NCBI GenBank assembly: GCA_947628925.1
Contig: CANRBU010000003.1
Coordinates: 1 to 33,115 of the forward strand
Length of the DNA stretch: 33,115 bases
Reading direction: 5' to 3'
DNA from: an uncultured Clostridia bacterium
GTDB taxonomy: Bacteria; Bacillota; Clostridia; TANB77; CAG-508
The notes beneath the pieces were generated by a model. The model saw nothing but the letters and a program-made list of their open reading frames with translations, searched no databases and had not been told where the DNA came from. Made by a program: the position numbers and the translations under genes. Below, piece by piece: positions 17,402 to 27,222 of the stretch (position 1 is the stretch's first letter; each line of letters begins with the position of its first letter).

Positions 17402-18955
17402 TTATCTTGGATTTGTTCTATCAACTCTTTCCATACCATAGATTACAAAATTGCCTTTTCCTGAAATTTCAAAGGTATAACTAAATACATTTTGAATATC
17501 ATAAGGAAGTTTGATACAATGAGTTATGTTTTTTCCTGTTGGTAGTACATTTTTGTGTTCGTATGTTTTACCACTATTCGTTGTTATAACTAAATCAACC
17601 TGTCCATTATCTGCTAAATCATAATTGAACCACACTTCTGAAATAGATTTTTTCTTACTTAAAACTCCATTTTTAAACTCTTTTGTTTTTAAATAGAATG
17701 GTATTGGTTCTTTATGAACTATATCCTCACTATTTGTAAATTCGTCTTCTCCATATGTTTTGATATAATTGTTCCCGTCCTTCCTTCCACCTGTTAGTTC
17801 ATATATCGTTCCATTTGCTGTTAAAGCATAAATAGGATTTGGAGTTTGACTAAAGTTCAAGTCATTATATGCGTCACATATAGTTATGTATTTTAATTCA
17901 TCTTTTACATTGTCAGGTTGCAATTCTTTTGTCCATTTTCTTAGTCTTTGGTCAAAAACAAGAAAAAATGAATAATCAGGAAACCAAAAATATATTTTAT
18001 TTTCACTACCTGCTACACTTACATTTTTAGCTTCATTAATTGTTATTCCATCAATGTAACCTTTTACTCCACCTGTCATACCATTATTTGAATTTGGCTC
18101 TTGAATACCTCTTATTGTACTTCCGTCATATTCGTATATATTACGCCCATATAGCCAATATAAAAACGAGTTGTGTACTTTTATTGTTGCCTGATCATAA
18201 CAGCCTATATTGTTATCTAATGAAACACATGTATATGTATCTGAATTCCCTGCAATTACATTACTTCCATAATACAAGTGCATATTCTCTTCACTGAATA
18301 CAATCAATTTATCATCGAAACTTACAAGCCCTGTTATTTGATGGCAGTTTGGTACTCTATCTATTCTTGAATTTTCTGTACTAGTCCAGTCCATAGGATT
18401 TTGTAAGCCTGAGAAATACAACATATTTCCTTTACTTCCAATCATCCTATTTTTGTGATAACACATATGTTCAAAAACTATGTCATTAGAATCGTCATCT
18501 TTTGGCAATGTCAAATATTCTGGTACATTTACTGGAGATAACGGCAACTTATGTCGTGTTGGTTTAACACCTTCTCCATATAAAACAAGATATTCACTAT
18601 TTCCATCGGCATAGTAGACATGATTAAATTTGTTTCCTGTTATATCTTCTGATATTACTGTTCCTGTCATGTCTTTTAATTGTGTTCCTTGTATATAAAA
18701 TAAATAGTGTGTACCTGCTACACCAAAATATTTTATTTGTTCTCCTTTTAAGCCAGGGTTTCTAACCATTGTTCGTCCTATTCTTGTCCTAATTGCTGGG
18801 TAATTATCAAGACACATGTTATACATATCTTGAACTTCATCGTCTTGTATATTCTGTGGAGGATATATATTGCTAATACCACCAGCCAAGTAATTTATTT
18901 GATTGTTACTTTTTACTTGAATATTATTCAAATATGGATTTTGTTGCAATATCAA
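17402..18955 (-). CDS. Tail/packaged-DNA stabilisation protein (P22 gp10-like)
   Basis: N-terminal YLAGGISNIYPPQ...MYNMCLDNYPAIRTRIGRT, then repeated beta-propeller-like segments (YFSGLQNPMDW, LIVFSEENMHLYYG). Confidence 0.75.
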   Translation of the reverse strand: MILQQNPYLNNIQVKSNNQINYLAGGISNIYPPQNIQDDEVQDMYNMCLDNYPAIRTRIGRTMVRNPGLKGEQIKYFGVAGTHYLFYIQGTQLKDMTGTVISEDITGNKFNHVYYADGNSEYLVLYGEGVKPTRHKLPLSPVNVPEYLTLPKDDDSNDIVFEHMCYHKNRMIGSKGNMLYFSGLQNPMDWTSTENSRIDRVPNCHQITGLVSFDDKLIVFSEENMHLYYGSNVIAGNSDTYTCVSLDNNIGCYDQATIKVHNSFLYWLYGRNIYEYDGSTIRGIQEPNSNNGMTGGVKGYIDGITINEAKNVSVAGSENKIYFWFPDYSFFLVFDQRLRKWTKELQPDNVKDELKYITICDAYNDLNFSQTPNPIYALTANGTIYELTGGRKDGNNYIKTYGEDEFTNSEDIVHKEPIPFYLKTKEFKNGVLSKKKSISEVWFNYDLADNGQVDLVITTNSGKTYEHKNVLPTGKNITHCIKLPYDIQNVFSYTFEISGKGNFVIYGMERVDRTNPR

Positions 18956-19605
18956 AACCTCCTTCTTCTTTTTCTATTTACGTTTCTGATAATAGGGTAT
19001 CTTTGCTGTTGTTCGTTTTTACTTTCATTAGCCTTATTTACTAAATTGTTATATAGCAGGATGTATTCATTTGCTAATTCAATATCTGGATTGTATCCAT
19101 TCATTGCAATAATACTCATGACATTGTATTTTACTAAGTCAATAAAATTGTCGTCTACTTCAATATAATCATCTTCACTTGTTATCATTTTAGGTTTCTT
19201 TAAATAATAGACAAATACTTTTTTTATCTCTTGTGGTATAGGATAAATGCCTATTGTTCCTTCTGTTCCATCAAAGTAACCTGCTATTGTCATTCTTTCA
19301 TCAGGAATATAACTACGTAGCTCTTTAAAATCTCCCCATCCTTCTTTATTGCTTTTTGATGAATCATTACTTGAAATAGTGACACTAGTTATCATATCTA
19401 CACTACAATTATCAGGCAATGAATATATGTCTTGTTCTGGTGATGTAAGAAAAGAATAACAATCTTCTAATGCAATGTCTTTATATATTTTTTTCATTGT
19501 TTCATTTATCCATACAAACAAGTTTTCTTTAGTAAATTCATGTGGTAAACGTACTTGAATATCATCTAAAACTTGTTTTACGGTTGTTCTACTTGTATTA
19601 GCCAT
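18952..19605 (-). CDS. Head-tail adaptor/connector-like protein
   Basis: Size and position (adaptor before the stabilisation protein); IYSLPDNC...IGIYPIP pattern. Confidence 0.6.
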   Translation of the reverse strand: MANTSRTTVKQVLDDIQVRLPHEFTKENLFVWINETMKKIYKDIALEDCYSFLTSPEQDIYSLPDNCSVDMITSVTISSNDSSKSNKEGWGDFKELRSYIPDERMTIAGYFDGTEGTIGIYPIPQEIKKVFVYYLKKPKMITSEDDYIEVDDNFIDLVKYNVMSIIAMNGYNPDIELANEYILLYNNLVNKANESKNEQQQRYPIIRNVNRKRRRRF

Positions 19606-19617
19606 TTTTATTTCCTC

Positions 19618-20169
19618 CTATCTCGCTCTGATAATATATTTGGTACTTTCATTTCCAGTTGATATATTAGGTATTGTAAATGTTTCTGGCAACTCAGCAA
19701 CTTCTACATCTTGAATATTATTCAATTTCATATATAAGTCTAAGTATTCTTGTGTGTTTAAAGTCTGACCATTACATTCCAAATAATTACCTTGAATATC
19801 TCCTTTTCCTGCGTACATAATAATTCCTGCAATAGGTGTAATAATAGGGCTTGTTGCTTGTGATTCGTTCCATAAATCTGGGAATGGTCGTATATCAATA
19901 TCTTTTATACTTGCCCTGGCATTATTACCAATAAAGGTTACTTCACTTGTCCTAAATAAATTATTCGCATAATAGAATTCGCCTGCTGGTACAAAAATAT
20001 ATTTTGCCCCTACTTCTATTGCATCATATATGGCTTGTTGTATTTTACTTCTATTGTCTGTTATGCCATTTCCTATAACACCATAATTCTGTAATGGCAC
20101 AATTCCAAAAGTATAAAAGAATAAATCTCTTAACTCTTGCATTTTTATTTCTTGTACTATATTACTCAT
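19618..20169 (-). CDS. Pectate-lyase-like fragment fused to a phage tail-collar-like domain
   Basis: LQNYGVIGNGITDNRSKIQQAIYDA...YIFVPAGEFY (Pectate_lyase_3-type start), then MYAGKGDIQGNYLECNGQTLNTQEYLDLY...FTIPNIS...YIIRA (collar motif). Confidence 0.75.
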   Translation of the reverse strand: MSNIVQEIKMQELRDLFFYTFGIVPLQNYGVIGNGITDNRSKIQQAIYDAIEVGAKYIFVPAGEFYYANNLFRTSEVTFIGNNARASIKDIDIRPFPDLWNESQATSPIITPIAGIIMYAGKGDIQGNYLECNGQTLNTQEYLDLYMKLNNIQDVEVAELPETFTIPNISTGNESTKYIIRAR

Positions 20170-20172
20170 TTC

Positions 20173-22641
20173 TTACACCTCCATCGTTCCTTCTTCTACA
20201 ACATTTGATAAGCCTATAAATTTCTTTCCTGCTTTTACATCGCCAGGAAGAGCATTCAACATTTTATCGTCTAATTTATAATAAGTTTCGCCTTGATATA
20301 GCAATCCTATAATTCTACTAAAATCACGTTTTGCACTTATTAAATTGAAAGTGTGGTCTTTAGAACTGATATGGTAATAATATAGCCATTTTTCATTATT
20401 ATTTCTATTAATAGATTTAAAACCTCTAGTATAATCGCCCCAATCATAAGATGGCATATAATCAATTAAGGAAAAATGATATTCAGTATCAAAAGTAACA
20501 TTATAAAAATAAGTATAATAATTTTTTATGCCCGTACTAGTAACACCTCTTTTTTCAGGATCTTTAATATGGAATACTAATAAATTATCAGATAGAAAAA
20601 ATCCATGTGGCATTACATTTCCTTTTAATATATCTGGAAATGTAATATCCGTTATATAAGTAATATCGTTTCCAACTACTGTTTGATTTTTATAATCAAA
20701 ACTTACATCTACAATCCAAAACTTATATTTGTAATTTTGTTTTTCTTCTGATTCAGCAGGATTTTCTATTTCTACATCATATCCTAAATATTTTTCTCCA
20801 TTTGGAGCAACTGCCAAAATATTCCCTTTTAATTCACTTAGTTTAAATTCTGAATTAATAGGAATATCGTTTTCATTCTCTGTTATCCCCCTGTAGATAA
20901 TGCCATATTTTATAGTACATTTTGGTGTTTTATCTATACTTTTATCCCAAATAGGTAGCATAAATACATAAGGATTAATGAGTGTTGCTCCTTCTGTAAA
21001 GCCGTCAAGATAAATAACATCTTCTAATACACTTGAACGATAAAGCATTAACTGTGAACTAGATTTTTTTAAAACAAAATATGCAACACTGATTCTAGTA
21101 TCATATTGAAATTTTAATGTTACAAGAAAAGATATGTTACCTTCTCCCTTTATATTTTCAAGAATAGAAATATTGCTTATGTTGTAATCAGTTTCTCTTC
21201 CTTCAATTCCATTAAATCTTTGTACACTATCTGTTTTTAATGTTATTTTTTTAGTTTCTTTATCAAGATTAAGTGGAATTATATATGGTGTAAGAATACT
21301 CTTAGAAAAAGTTTCGCCATCATCTTTAACTAATATTAAATAAGGTTGAGTTATGTTGAAAGAAGTACATCCTAAAGCAATATTTTTATTTGTTAAATTA
21401 CGACCTCCATCTTCTATTCCCAATTGTTCAAAAGTATATTTTGATTCTATTTCAAAATACCCTAATTCATTTTTAACATGGACTAATAAATTTTTTGTTT
21501 TTACATGTATTGAAAACCCATATACTTTTTCAATATCTCCATTTATATTTGTAATGGTTTGCATAATAAAAGTACCTATATCTGGAATACCTGTATCTCC
21601 TTCTGGCAATTCTTCACTATAATCTGTTTTATAGCCTATTGTAGATACTTGTATACCATTTTCTTTAGTTCCAAATATTTTTGTAACATCATCTGCGGTA
21701 TAACTTGGTTCAAGACCGCCTTCACTTGACAATTTTAGCGTTCCTTCAACCCTTCCTTCTGATGTGTATGCTGTTTTTCCTTCTAAAATATCAGCTGCTG
21801 TTGCTGTTGCATCAGAAGTGTTATAACCTTCCTCTATATGTGTACCTATTATCATATTGCCTTGAGAAAATGCTATTTTACCAAGCTTAATGTCAGACGC
21901 TAATGCAGTTCCTGAACTAGTATCAATATATCCTGGTGGAATTATTTCCCCTCCTCCTGTTGGAATACTTCTTATATTAGCAGCCATAACATCAAAGCTT
22001 GAATCAGCAGAGGTCATAACTCCCTTGCCAGTGATAGCCCCCGCTATCTTACTCTTTCCATCACTGACAGATTGAAAAAGTTGGTCATATTTTGTATTTA
22101 AAGAACCTATGCTACTACTATTGTTTGAAATTGAATTATTTAACGCTTTATCTTTTTCTTTTAAAGCTTCTATTTCTTTATCAATAACGTTGTCTTTTGC
22201 TTGTAAATTTGCAATTCCATTATTAAGTGTTTTTAATGTATCTCCTGTATCTTTAAAATTAGCATTTACATCCTCAACTACTTTTTTTAATTGTGTATCT
22301 GTATAGTTTTTTTGTTCTGTATCTCCCTCTGTTATTTTTTTGTTTAATTTGGTTTCTAATGCTGTAAGATCACTTTGTTTAGCAAAACTAGAAAAGTCCT
22401 GTCCTCTACCCAATGAATTTGCAAATTCTTTAGCTTCTGACAAAATTTTGGCATCTTGATTGTCTATATATTTTCTTAATTCTTCTTCTTTATTGCCATG
22501 ATAATTTTTAACCCATTCTTTTGTTGCCCAGTCTTCTGCTGGTATTCCACCTAAGTTGTTACTGTCTTGTGCCAGGTTAGCATCAGTTTTACCTTGTGAA
22601 TTAGAAAACATTTTTGATATTTGTTCTGGTATTTTTGGCAT
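20173..22641 (-). CDS. Tail fibre / receptor-binding protein
   Basis: 822 aa; coiled-coil N-terminus, then LASDIKLGKIAFSQGNMIIGT / ATAADILEGKTAYTSEGRVEGTL repeats typical of Firmicutes phage fibres. Confidence 0.7.
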   Translation of the reverse strand: MPKIPEQISKMFSNSQGKTDANLAQDSNNLGGIPAEDWATKEWVKNYHGNKEEELRKYIDNQDAKILSEAKEFANSLGRGQDFSSFAKQSDLTALETKLNKKITEGDTEQKNYTDTQLKKVVEDVNANFKDTGDTLKTLNNGIANLQAKDNVIDKEIEALKEKDKALNNSISNNSSSIGSLNTKYDQLFQSVSDGKSKIAGAITGKGVMTSADSSFDVMAANIRSIPTGGGEIIPPGYIDTSSGTALASDIKLGKIAFSQGNMIIGTHIEEGYNTSDATATAADILEGKTAYTSEGRVEGTLKLSSEGGLEPSYTADDVTKIFGTKENGIQVSTIGYKTDYSEELPEGDTGIPDIGTFIMQTITNINGDIEKVYGFSIHVKTKNLLVHVKNELGYFEIESKYTFEQLGIEDGGRNLTNKNIALGCTSFNITQPYLILVKDDGETFSKSILTPYIIPLNLDKETKKITLKTDSVQRFNGIEGRETDYNISNISILENIKGEGNISFLVTLKFQYDTRISVAYFVLKKSSSQLMLYRSSVLEDVIYLDGFTEGATLINPYVFMLPIWDKSIDKTPKCTIKYGIIYRGITENENDIPINSEFKLSELKGNILAVAPNGEKYLGYDVEIENPAESEEKQNYKYKFWIVDVSFDYKNQTVVGNDITYITDITFPDILKGNVMPHGFFLSDNLLVFHIKDPEKRGVTSTGIKNYYTYFYNVTFDTEYHFSLIDYMPSYDWGDYTRGFKSINRNNNEKWLYYYHISSKDHTFNLISAKRDFSRIIGLLYQGETYYKLDDKMLNALPGDVKAGKKFIGLSNVVEEGTMEV

Positions 22642-22666
22642 ATTTTTTCACTCCTTCTTTTTAACA

Positions 22667-22694
22667 AAGGGAAGTAACCTTAGTTGCTTCCCTT
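22667..22694. terminator. Strong 12-bp hairpin between capsid and fibre genes
   Basis: AAGGGAAGTAAC-ctta-GTTGCTTCCCTT (one T/G position). The T-run is poor on the minus strand, so a partial terminator or mRNA-stabilising element. Confidence 0.55.
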
Positions 22695-22714
22695 GTACTT
22701 ACAATGACTTATTA

Positions 22715-23641
22715 TTAAGCTACACCTTTAGAACCAACAAGACCTCTCCAATCAACATACCCAACATCGAATCTTGTATATCCATGCATTTGCCAATCCA
22801 TTGTACTTGGTATGAATTGACTACCAAAAATAGGCTCTTCACGTCTAAGGAATTTTAAGTTTTCGATAGATGTATCTTGAATAAACCAAGGTTTATTTGT
22901 TCCTTCTGGATCTGTTAAGTAATCCCATACTACAATGTCTATGTTTGGTAAAGTATTTACATCGTTTAATTCTGTTCCACTTTGTAGAATAGAATGTACA
23001 ATTGCTTTAGCTGTAAATTCTAGTTCTGGGCATACTACTAATCTTTTAGGGCTTGCAGAAATTATAATACCTGCTTCATCTACTTGACTTCTCATTAAAG
23101 TAAAGGCTTTCTTTAAGTTTTCATCAGTCAATGCACCTTCTATAAGGTTTGACCATGTTCTTTCACTTGAAGCAAGTGGATGGTCAGTTGCAAATAAGGC
23201 TTTTCCATCGTAACCAACATTGTCAAAACCACCTGTGATTACTTTTGCTGCTTCTGTTTCTTCGGTTGCTCTTAAAGAACGACCAAGACCTTTAGCAGAG
23301 CCACCTTTACCAATACCTTTCATTACATTGTATTGGTCGTCTTGCATAAGTTCCCATGTTAATTTGTAAGACTTATCAAAACGTTTAGCCTCGAATTTTG
23401 CAACTTTGCCTTCTCCAAAATCAGCTTCTTTAAATTGTGAACCTTCTGTATTTTCTTCCCACAATCCAAAAGCTCCTAAATGTGGATAGCTTTGTTCTTT
23501 CATTGTCATTTTTTCAGTTTGAAATATAGTTTTATATTTCATAGGTACTTCATTATATGAATCAAAAAATACCTTTTTATGTATTGGTGTCATTAATTCA
23601 CCAAAATTTTCACGTGTCATTATTGCTGGCATATTTACCAC
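22715..23641 (-). CDS. Major capsid protein (Mu gpT-like)
   Basis: MPAIMTRENFGELMTPIHKKVFFDSYN...LFATDHPLASSERTWSN...LVVCPELEFTA. Confidence 0.85.
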   Translation of the reverse strand: MVNMPAIMTRENFGELMTPIHKKVFFDSYNEVPMKYKTIFQTEKMTMKEQSYPHLGAFGLWEENTEGSQFKEADFGEGKVAKFEAKRFDKSYKLTWELMQDDQYNVMKGIGKGGSAKGLGRSLRATEETEAAKVITGGFDNVGYDGKALFATDHPLASSERTWSNLIEGALTDENLKKAFTLMRSQVDEAGIIISASPKRLVVCPELEFTAKAIVHSILQSGTELNDVNTLPNIDIVVWDYLTDPEGTNKPWFIQDTSIENLKFLRREEPIFGSQFIPSTMDWQMHGYTRFDVGYVDWRGLVGSKGVA

Positions 23642-23686
23642 TCCCTTTTATTTTTTTGTAGTAGTATAAGAGAGTGTTTTATAGAC

Positions 23687-24487
23687 CTATTTTTTCTTAC
23701 TTTTATACATTTCGTAATCCTTTGTTGTCTTCATGTCACGTATAGCAACATATTCCTCAACAGTCATTCCTGCTCTAGCTGCAATTGCAATCTCTTCTGG
23801 ACTAGCTTGTACTTTGCTAGCATTTGAATTTACACTTGCTCCAGCTTGTTTGGTCAAGTTACCTAAAATCTGTTTTTTAATAGCATTATTCTCCATCTTA
23901 GCTTCTAACTTTCTTTGTATCTCGCTTTGAGTATTATGCGTTTTATGTTGTTGGTAACTTGCTGCATAATAGCTTTGCTCAATAGTTAATCCCTTGTCTA
24001 CAAGGCTTTTAATCTCATCGGCATAGTCTAATATGTCTTCGTAGCCTTCTTCCTTAGATTTTGCCATTAAGTCGTTACTAAATTTTAATTCTTTAATTTC
24101 CTTTTCGAATTTACTAGTATCAACTTTCTTTTTATCAATAGCACTTGCAATTGATTTTGCAACTTCCTCATCAATTCCACTTTCAAGCAATTCTTCTAAT
24201 GTACTTTTTTCCTGTTCTTTATTAGCATTTTCTAAGGCGGTCATGCGTGCTTCTAAGTCTTTTACCTTTTTTTCAGCTTCTTTGCGTTGTTTCCTTTCTG
24301 CATTTAACCCTTTTTTTAGGCTTTCCTTTTCCTCATCAATATTGTCCTTTATATCTTCCGCTTCTGTTTCTGTATTTGTTTCTTCAACTGTTTCTTTTTC
24401 TCCTTCTGCCTCTGATACATCAGGAATATCAATAAGACCATCTGAACCGATATTTTCTATCTCGATTCCTTCTTGTTCATTCTCCAT
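23687..24487 (-). CDS. Scaffolding protein
   Basis: Acidic N-terminus, coiled coil and short basic C-terminus, directly upstream of the MCP. Confidence 0.8.
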   Translation of the reverse strand: MENEQEGIEIENIGSDGLIDIPDVSEAEGEKETVEETNTETEAEDIKDNIDEEKESLKKGLNAERKQRKEAEKKVKDLEARMTALENANKEQEKSTLEELLESGIDEEVAKSIASAIDKKKVDTSKFEKEIKELKFSNDLMAKSKEEGYEDILDYADEIKSLVDKGLTIEQSYYAASYQQHKTHNTQSEIQRKLEAKMENNAIKKQILGNLTKQAGASVNSNASKVQASPEEIAIAARAGMTVEEYVAIRDMKTTKDYEMYKSKKK

Positions 24488-24612
24488 GATTTGCTCCTTT
24501 CTATTTTTAGCCAGGTTTTATCCTCAATGATTTTTTGCCAGGTTATCTCCTCATAATTTTTGATTTTTAGCCAGCTTGTCTGCTCAAATATATTTATAAA
24601 AATAAATATCAA
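24457..24612 (-). repeat. Three in-frame repeats in an unannotated small ORF following the C2H2 gene stop
   Basis: Same frame as the C2H2 ORF after its TAG: LIFIFINIFEQTSWLKIKNYEEITWQKIIEDKTWLKIERSKSWRMNKKESR*. Repeat spacings are 33 and 27 bp. Confidence 0.5.
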
Positions 24613-24984
24613 CTAATTTTGATGTGTTTTTATGTGTACATTTAATCCAGCTTTGTTTTTAAAGGTTCTTTGACATACAGGGCATATAAGTTCATTGTCT
24701 ACTATTTTTTCTGTGCTTATTTTTGAATTTGACGTTAATTCTTGCATGCTTTTTTCTATAGCAATGTCTAATACATCATAAGTTTGTCCTTTTTGTTTTA
24801 ATAACAATAATACTTCTTTACCACACTTAGGACATTTTGATGTGCTATAATATTTAACAAGATTTCCATAAAAGCCTTTTTCTTTTACGTCTTTTAATTC
24901 TTTTATGTCCTTTGTATTAAAAGTATATCCACAGTCACATGTTGTTTTACCTAATACATCATAATCTTTATTATTTATTGTCAT
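24613..24984 (-). CDS. Zinc-ribbon + classical C2H2 zinc-finger protein
   Basis: CDCG...CPKCG, then CPVCQRTFKNKAGLNVHIKTH (C-X2-C-X12-H-X3-H). Confidence 0.85.
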   Translation of the reverse strand: MTINNKDYDVLGKTTCDCGYTFNTKDIKELKDVKEKGFYGNLVKYYSTSKCPKCGKEVLLLLKQKGQTYDVLDIAIEKSMQELTSNSKISTEKIVDNELICPVCQRTFKNKAGLNVHIKTHQN

Positions 24985-26933
24985 TGCAATGCTCCTTCCT
25001 TTAAATATTTTCTTGAAATACGTCCGCCTGGTGTTAAGCCTTCTATATTTTCGTTTTGTCCTGTTAATATGTTTTGACTTTGTGTTTCTTGTTGCTGCTC
25101 CATCATTTTTTGTGTTTTTTCATCTAATATGCCTATCTCTTGTTGCTCTGCTTGACTTTCTGGTATCTCTGGAATATTTAAACCTAATTGCTTAATTAGA
25201 TAATTCCTATATTCTTTATTTGATATAGCATGGTCTATTCTTGCTTGCCTTACTATGTTGTATCTATAAGCTCTATTGTTTGGTAAACCTGCTCCTACTA
25301 ATACAGATAAATCATATTCGATTTTTCTATCTTCATTATCAACTTGCATATACCTATATTCGTTAGGGTCTATATCTTCTCTAGTTGCACCTTTATTTCT
25401 TTCAAGATACTTAGCAATATAGTTTTCTCTATAATCTGTATTTGCTTCTACCATTTTAGGTACATGATTTAATTTATCAGGATTGAACTCAACAAAATCA
25501 TCTTGTCCGTCTTTTCCTGTTATTCTAAATACCATTGTTGTATTCCAGTTAAGTAAAGCTAATTCTAACGCATATTCAAATACTTCTGATAATGTTTCCT
25601 GTAATAATGCTTTTTTATGGTCTATCATAGCATTACCACTATTTTGTAAAATCATATTTTCTGTAGCTGTATCAACACCTGCTTGCTGTTTTCCTATCAT
25701 TTGGTCTGAAAATCTTGTTACTATCGTTCTATCATTATTCATAAGCTCTGCACGTTTATTAAGTACATATTGTGGTACAGTTGGAGGATTAAGCCAATGA
25801 AATCCATCTGCTGTATTGCTTACTAATATTTGTCCTGGAGCATTTGTAACTTTACTTGGGTCTATTCCTGAATTGTTTGTTACAACTCCCATAGGATTAC
25901 CTGTTAAGTCCATATTCCTTAATAAATTGTTGTCTAATTGGTCAACTTGGTCTGATATAGGTAGTACAAGTTCAGCACTTCCTTTGCCCCATATTGTATT
26001 TTCTCTATGCATATCAGGTGTCAAGAAATATGGAAATGAATTATTAGGGAATAATTTTAATTCTTCTGTTTCCTTTTCTGTATCGGCTTTATTCTTTTTA
26101 TCTTTCTTCTTTTTGCTTATTTTTTCAAGTTCTTTTTTAGTATCACGTAGAATAACTCCATCTCCTGACATTTCAACTAAACGTAAAACCATTTCGTCAT
26201 TTTGTTTATATCTTGTCCATACTAGCATATGAACATATTGGTCTTCTTCATTTTCTACTATGATATTCTGTACAGGGTCTAAATTAGGTATAATAGCTTC
26301 TGCTAATTCTTCTCCAAATTCACATACAGCTTGCCATATAGACCTATTTTGTACTTCTATCATGTATTGTGCGTCTTGTACGTTATATACATCTGTTATA
26401 GCTGGATCTATTAATAATCGGTCAGGATGTATAGGTGTTATCTCAGGCATGCCTTTTCCTTTTAATGCGTCAAAATTCCATAATACACGGAATATTCCTG
26501 TGCCTGTCATATCACGTCTACGCTCGTGTACATCTATTTTTCTATACATTTTATTTTTTTCTTTTATAAAATCTACAAGCGTTCTTGCCATGTCACAAAA
26601 TGGTCTATCTCCTGGCTCTCTTGGGTCAACTTGTATTGATATAGCTTGGTCACATAAAAGTGTTGTTACACCTTCTACTTGACTGTTTGTTATATTTGTA
26701 TTACTTGCTGGGTCTGTATCATCTTCTGGTTCTTCTAGGTCGCCTTCCCAGTATTTTTCTACATCTTTCCATTTTTGTGGTAGATTTAATCTGTTTTTAT
26801 CTTGATATGCTCTTCTATACCAAAGAAGATATTTTTCGCTTAATTCAATTTCTTCATCTGACATTAAACTACGCTTTCTTGCGTCTTTTTCTTTTAACAT
26901 CTCTTCATAATCCTGAAACTCATTATCGCTCAT
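24981..26933 (-). CDS. Portal protein
   Basis: 650 aa between TerL and scaffold; features such as RFSDQMIGKQQAGVDTATENMILQNSGNAMIDHKKALLQE. Confidence 0.85.
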   Translation of the reverse strand: MSDNEFQDYEEMLKEKDARKRSLMSDEEIELSEKYLLWYRRAYQDKNRLNLPQKWKDVEKYWEGDLEEPEDDTDPASNTNITNSQVEGVTTLLCDQAISIQVDPREPGDRPFCDMARTLVDFIKEKNKMYRKIDVHERRRDMTGTGIFRVLWNFDALKGKGMPEITPIHPDRLLIDPAITDVYNVQDAQYMIEVQNRSIWQAVCEFGEELAEAIIPNLDPVQNIIVENEEDQYVHMLVWTRYKQNDEMVLRLVEMSGDGVILRDTKKELEKISKKKKDKKNKADTEKETEELKLFPNNSFPYFLTPDMHRENTIWGKGSAELVLPISDQVDQLDNNLLRNMDLTGNPMGVVTNNSGIDPSKVTNAPGQILVSNTADGFHWLNPPTVPQYVLNKRAELMNNDRTIVTRFSDQMIGKQQAGVDTATENMILQNSGNAMIDHKKALLQETLSEVFEYALELALLNWNTTMVFRITGKDGQDDFVEFNPDKLNHVPKMVEANTDYRENYIAKYLERNKGATREDIDPNEYRYMQVDNEDRKIEYDLSVLVGAGLPNNRAYRYNIVRQARIDHAISNKEYRNYLIKQLGLNIPEIPESQAEQQEIGILDEKTQKMMEQQQETQSQNILTGQNENIEGLTPGGRISRKYLKEGALQ

Positions 26934-26936
26934 GTA

Positions 26937-27221
26937 TTATTCCTCCTTTGGCTTTTCTATTTTAATGCCTTGATTAGGTCTTACAGGTTCATATAATCCA
27001 TTTTTGTTTTTAAATACTTCATATCCATTGCTTTCGCCTCGTGCTTTTAAAACGCTGTTATAATTGTTTTCCTCTAACTTAACATGTTTCCTGTTTATAT
27101 TGTTTTCTTTGTGTTTTTCTTCTTTTAATTCTTTTATCGCATGCCAAGTTTCATATTGTAGTAAACTTATTAATATTAATAATGCGTAAAAAGCTACAAC
27201 TAATAATATAAATATCTCCAT
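26937..27221 (-). CDS. Small protein with one N-terminal TM segment
   Basis: 94 aa, N-terminal hydrophobic segment. Confidence 0.65.
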   Translation of the reverse strand: MEIFILLVVAFYALLILISLLQYETWHAIKELKEEKHKENNINRKHVKLEENNYNSVLKARGESNGYEVFKNKNGLYEPVRPNQGIKIEKPKEE

Positions 27222-27222
27222 A

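Noticed and set aside
25483-26682. Plus-strand ORFs of 105-140 aa opposite the portal gene, and similar plus ORFs opposite other late genes
   Set aside because: Antisense shadows of well-supported minus-strand genes; Ser/Leu/Phe-rich composition and no consistent RBS or operon context.
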